In this document: positions 62,317 through 64,000 of the stretch, one piece after another
How positions within the stretch are numbered: position 1 is the stretch's first letter
How the letters are laid out: each line of letters starts with the position of its first letter
Assembly (NCBI GenBank): GCA_037074765.1
Contig: JBAMDO010000570.1
Coordinates: forward strand, 496,001 to 560,000
Reading direction: 5' to 3'
Source: Mansonella perstans
Lineage: Eukaryota; Nematoda; Chromadorea; Rhabditida; Onchocercidae
Length of the DNA: 64,000 nucleotides
Position numbers and translations under genes: made by a program
Notes under the pieces: model-generated
Database searches by the model: none
Seen by the model: the letters and a program-made list of their open reading frames with translations, nothing else
What the model was told of the DNA's origin: nothing

Positions 62317-62821
62317 TTATTTTTTTTCCATTTGCTGCTGTCCCCGATTGTCAATCACTTCAACTAATAAATTGAAGTCTTGATTCAGATTCCTCATTTC
62401 AATGCATATTTGTGATGATTGATGTGCTTTTGAATATTTATTTTTTCTAATACGTCTGAATGCATTATCAGCTTAATTAATTAAGGTATAAATCGATATC
62501 TTCAATGATATAATAATAGTCGTTTTCTACAAGAAACACTTAATTGTTTTTTGTTTTCTCGTTATTGCCTTGTTTTCCTTCCAATTTTGTTCTTTTATTA
62601 AAAAAAAAAAAAGAAAAAAAACTGTTGATACAATTTGCAGTCAAAATTCCTCAGAATAACTTATTACTCATTGAAATTTCCGCAAAATGATAACGCATTT
62701 GCTTAAAAAATATTTTTCGGGAAGTTCTTTTAGTATTTTTGGTTTGATTGCTTACCGATTTTCTTTCTTTGTTTTCCGTCTCTTAAATAATTTCATATCA
62801 TTTGTTGCTTTTTGGTATTTG
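62317..62821 (-). CDS. C-terminal two exons of an unidentified gene (partial)
   Basis: Exons 62821-62756 and 62455-62317, joined in phase, give KYQKATNDMKLFKRRKTKKE and then NRRIRKNKYSKAHQSS, followed by QICIEMRNLNQDFNLLVEVI and a stop after MEKK. Acceptors are TTCTTCAG and GCATTCAG; the donor is GTAAGC. The first exon starts in the third codon position, so more exons lie to the right, outside the window or unseen in 62822-64000. The piece is strongly basic and then acidic/hydrophobic, like the cytoplasmic tail of a membrane protein, but nothing identifies it. Confidence 0.45.
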
Positions 62822-64000
62822 CTGAAGAATTTCAAAAACTAGTCGACAATTGATTGAAAATTTGCGTGGTTAATTAATGAATGAAATTAAGGAGTAGAAT
62901 TCACGCTCTTATTTCAATACCTAAATTAATAATTTTTAATTTTGTATTGAATTTAATGTCAGCACTAGAAAGTTGTTAATAGAGCGGTAGCTTTGAAATA
63001 TTTAAAATACAAATTAGCCCAAATCAAAAATTGCACTACAATTTAAAAAATTAGTATTTTAATACAAAATATTATTCTTTACACAAAATTTTTCATCTTA
63101 ATTTTGGTTATACTTTGCTTAATTTATTGTTCTCATCAGTTATTTGGTCATAATTTTTTTTCAAATTTGAAATAAAAAGTTTGTACTTTCAATTTTTTAA
63201 AAATTTATTTTGTAACATTTCCATCTTTTTAACTAATTTATTTGTTTCGTTGTTAATTACTTGATTTTGTTTTAATTGTTTTTACGAGCAAATAATTGTT
63301 TTTCGATCAATTAATTAATAGTAAAGGCTCGAACAAGTGAATTAATCAGAAATCAACAACCAAATTTAGACATTTTTCATCTTTGATTATTCAACAATTT
63401 ATTCCATTATTACTGCCAAGGAATGAATGAATGGAATACTCAATATTTAATTTTTAACTAAACATCACGAAATAATTGCAGAAATAATAACACAAATCAT
63501 GATTACATTCTATAATCTTTCAATTAGATAGATGGCAGTTGCCGACAGTAGCAAATATTTGATACTATATTGATCGTTTGGTTTATTATTTACGTGGGTA
63601 CTGGATGGAAAACGAGCTATAAATTAATTGAAAAAATCAATTAGACCCTCTTTATCAGAAATATAACAATCGAACTCAAATAATTAATTACTTAATTGCA
63701 AAACCTAGTTGCAAGAAAGTTGTGAAACACACATACATGAAAAAAGTTAAATTTCAATATTGTTTTTTCAACATAAAAAACAGAAAAAAAGAAAAGTATT
63801 ATTTAGCATAAAAATTAATTTTTCAGTGAAATTGGAACTTTATGCTCAAATTCAAAGAAGTTTTTAAAGATTTAAAAAAAAAGGTTTCCAAAAAGGAATA
63901 ATAAACTAGAAAATATATATACACTTGAAAATTTAAAAAATTGCTTCAGTTTTTTCCAAATTTCTTATAATACCCGCACACTGACAAAAATTTACAGAAA
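62822..64000. other. Right edge, no supported feature
   Basis: Very AT-rich. Presumably intronic or upstream sequence of the partial minus-strand gene. Confidence 0.4.

Noticed and set aside
1..64000. tRNA, rRNA or spliced-leader RNA genes
   Set aside because: Looked for cloverleaf-type and conserved rRNA sequence by eye and saw none; a covariance-model scan would be needed to be sure.

Overview
The window is eukaryotic, AT-rich, and carries multi-exon genes with short nematode-style introns (GT donors, TTTCAG-type acceptors). Four things together point to a filarial nematode nuclear genome: the intron style, nematode telomere-type TTAGGC hexamers, a decayed Wolbachia-like ftsK copy sitting between spliced genes, and a cluster of small secreted proteins that look like microfilarial sheath or egg-surface matrix proteins. 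The filarial and sheath assignments are inference. No database search was run.

Layout. 1-175: last exon of transketolase (+). 1023-1343: a possible small gene (-). 1650-17370: a degenerate tandem array. Its unit, where complete, is a conserved upstream region, a two-exon secreted-protein gene, a 3' flank with TTAGGC-like hexamers and a CT-rich tract, then a broken copy of two exons of the neighbouring cadherin gene. Four copies keep an intact gene (8004-8289, 10173-10662, 13004-13289, 16730-17024). Two 3' flanks near the left end have lost theirs. A BEL/Pao retroelement remnant (3557-5510, -) lies inside the array. 21243-34199: a 27-exon cadherin (+), the source of the exon copies. 35170-36110: decayed ftsK-like insertion (-). 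36868-41598: GLE1-like mRNA-export factor (-). 43843-47642: sulfide:quinone oxidoreductase (+), divergent from GLE1. 51124-60270: an unrecognised signal-peptide, six-helix membrane protein (-). 62317-62821: two terminal exons of a gene entering from the right edge (-).

The main point of interest is the 1.65-17.4 kb array. It is a birth-and-death family of short secreted proteins in which exon 1 encodes exactly the hydrophobic leader and exon 2 the whole mature chain. One member has gained five perfect 30-bp GC-rich repeats (Ala/Gly/Pro). The amplified unit carries pieces of the adjacent cadherin gene, so the array and cadherin share a duplication history. The other genes are ordinary housekeeping or membrane genes with no evident joint pathway. 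All exon models were read by eye from splice sites and phase; most joins keep phase, and exceptions are stated.
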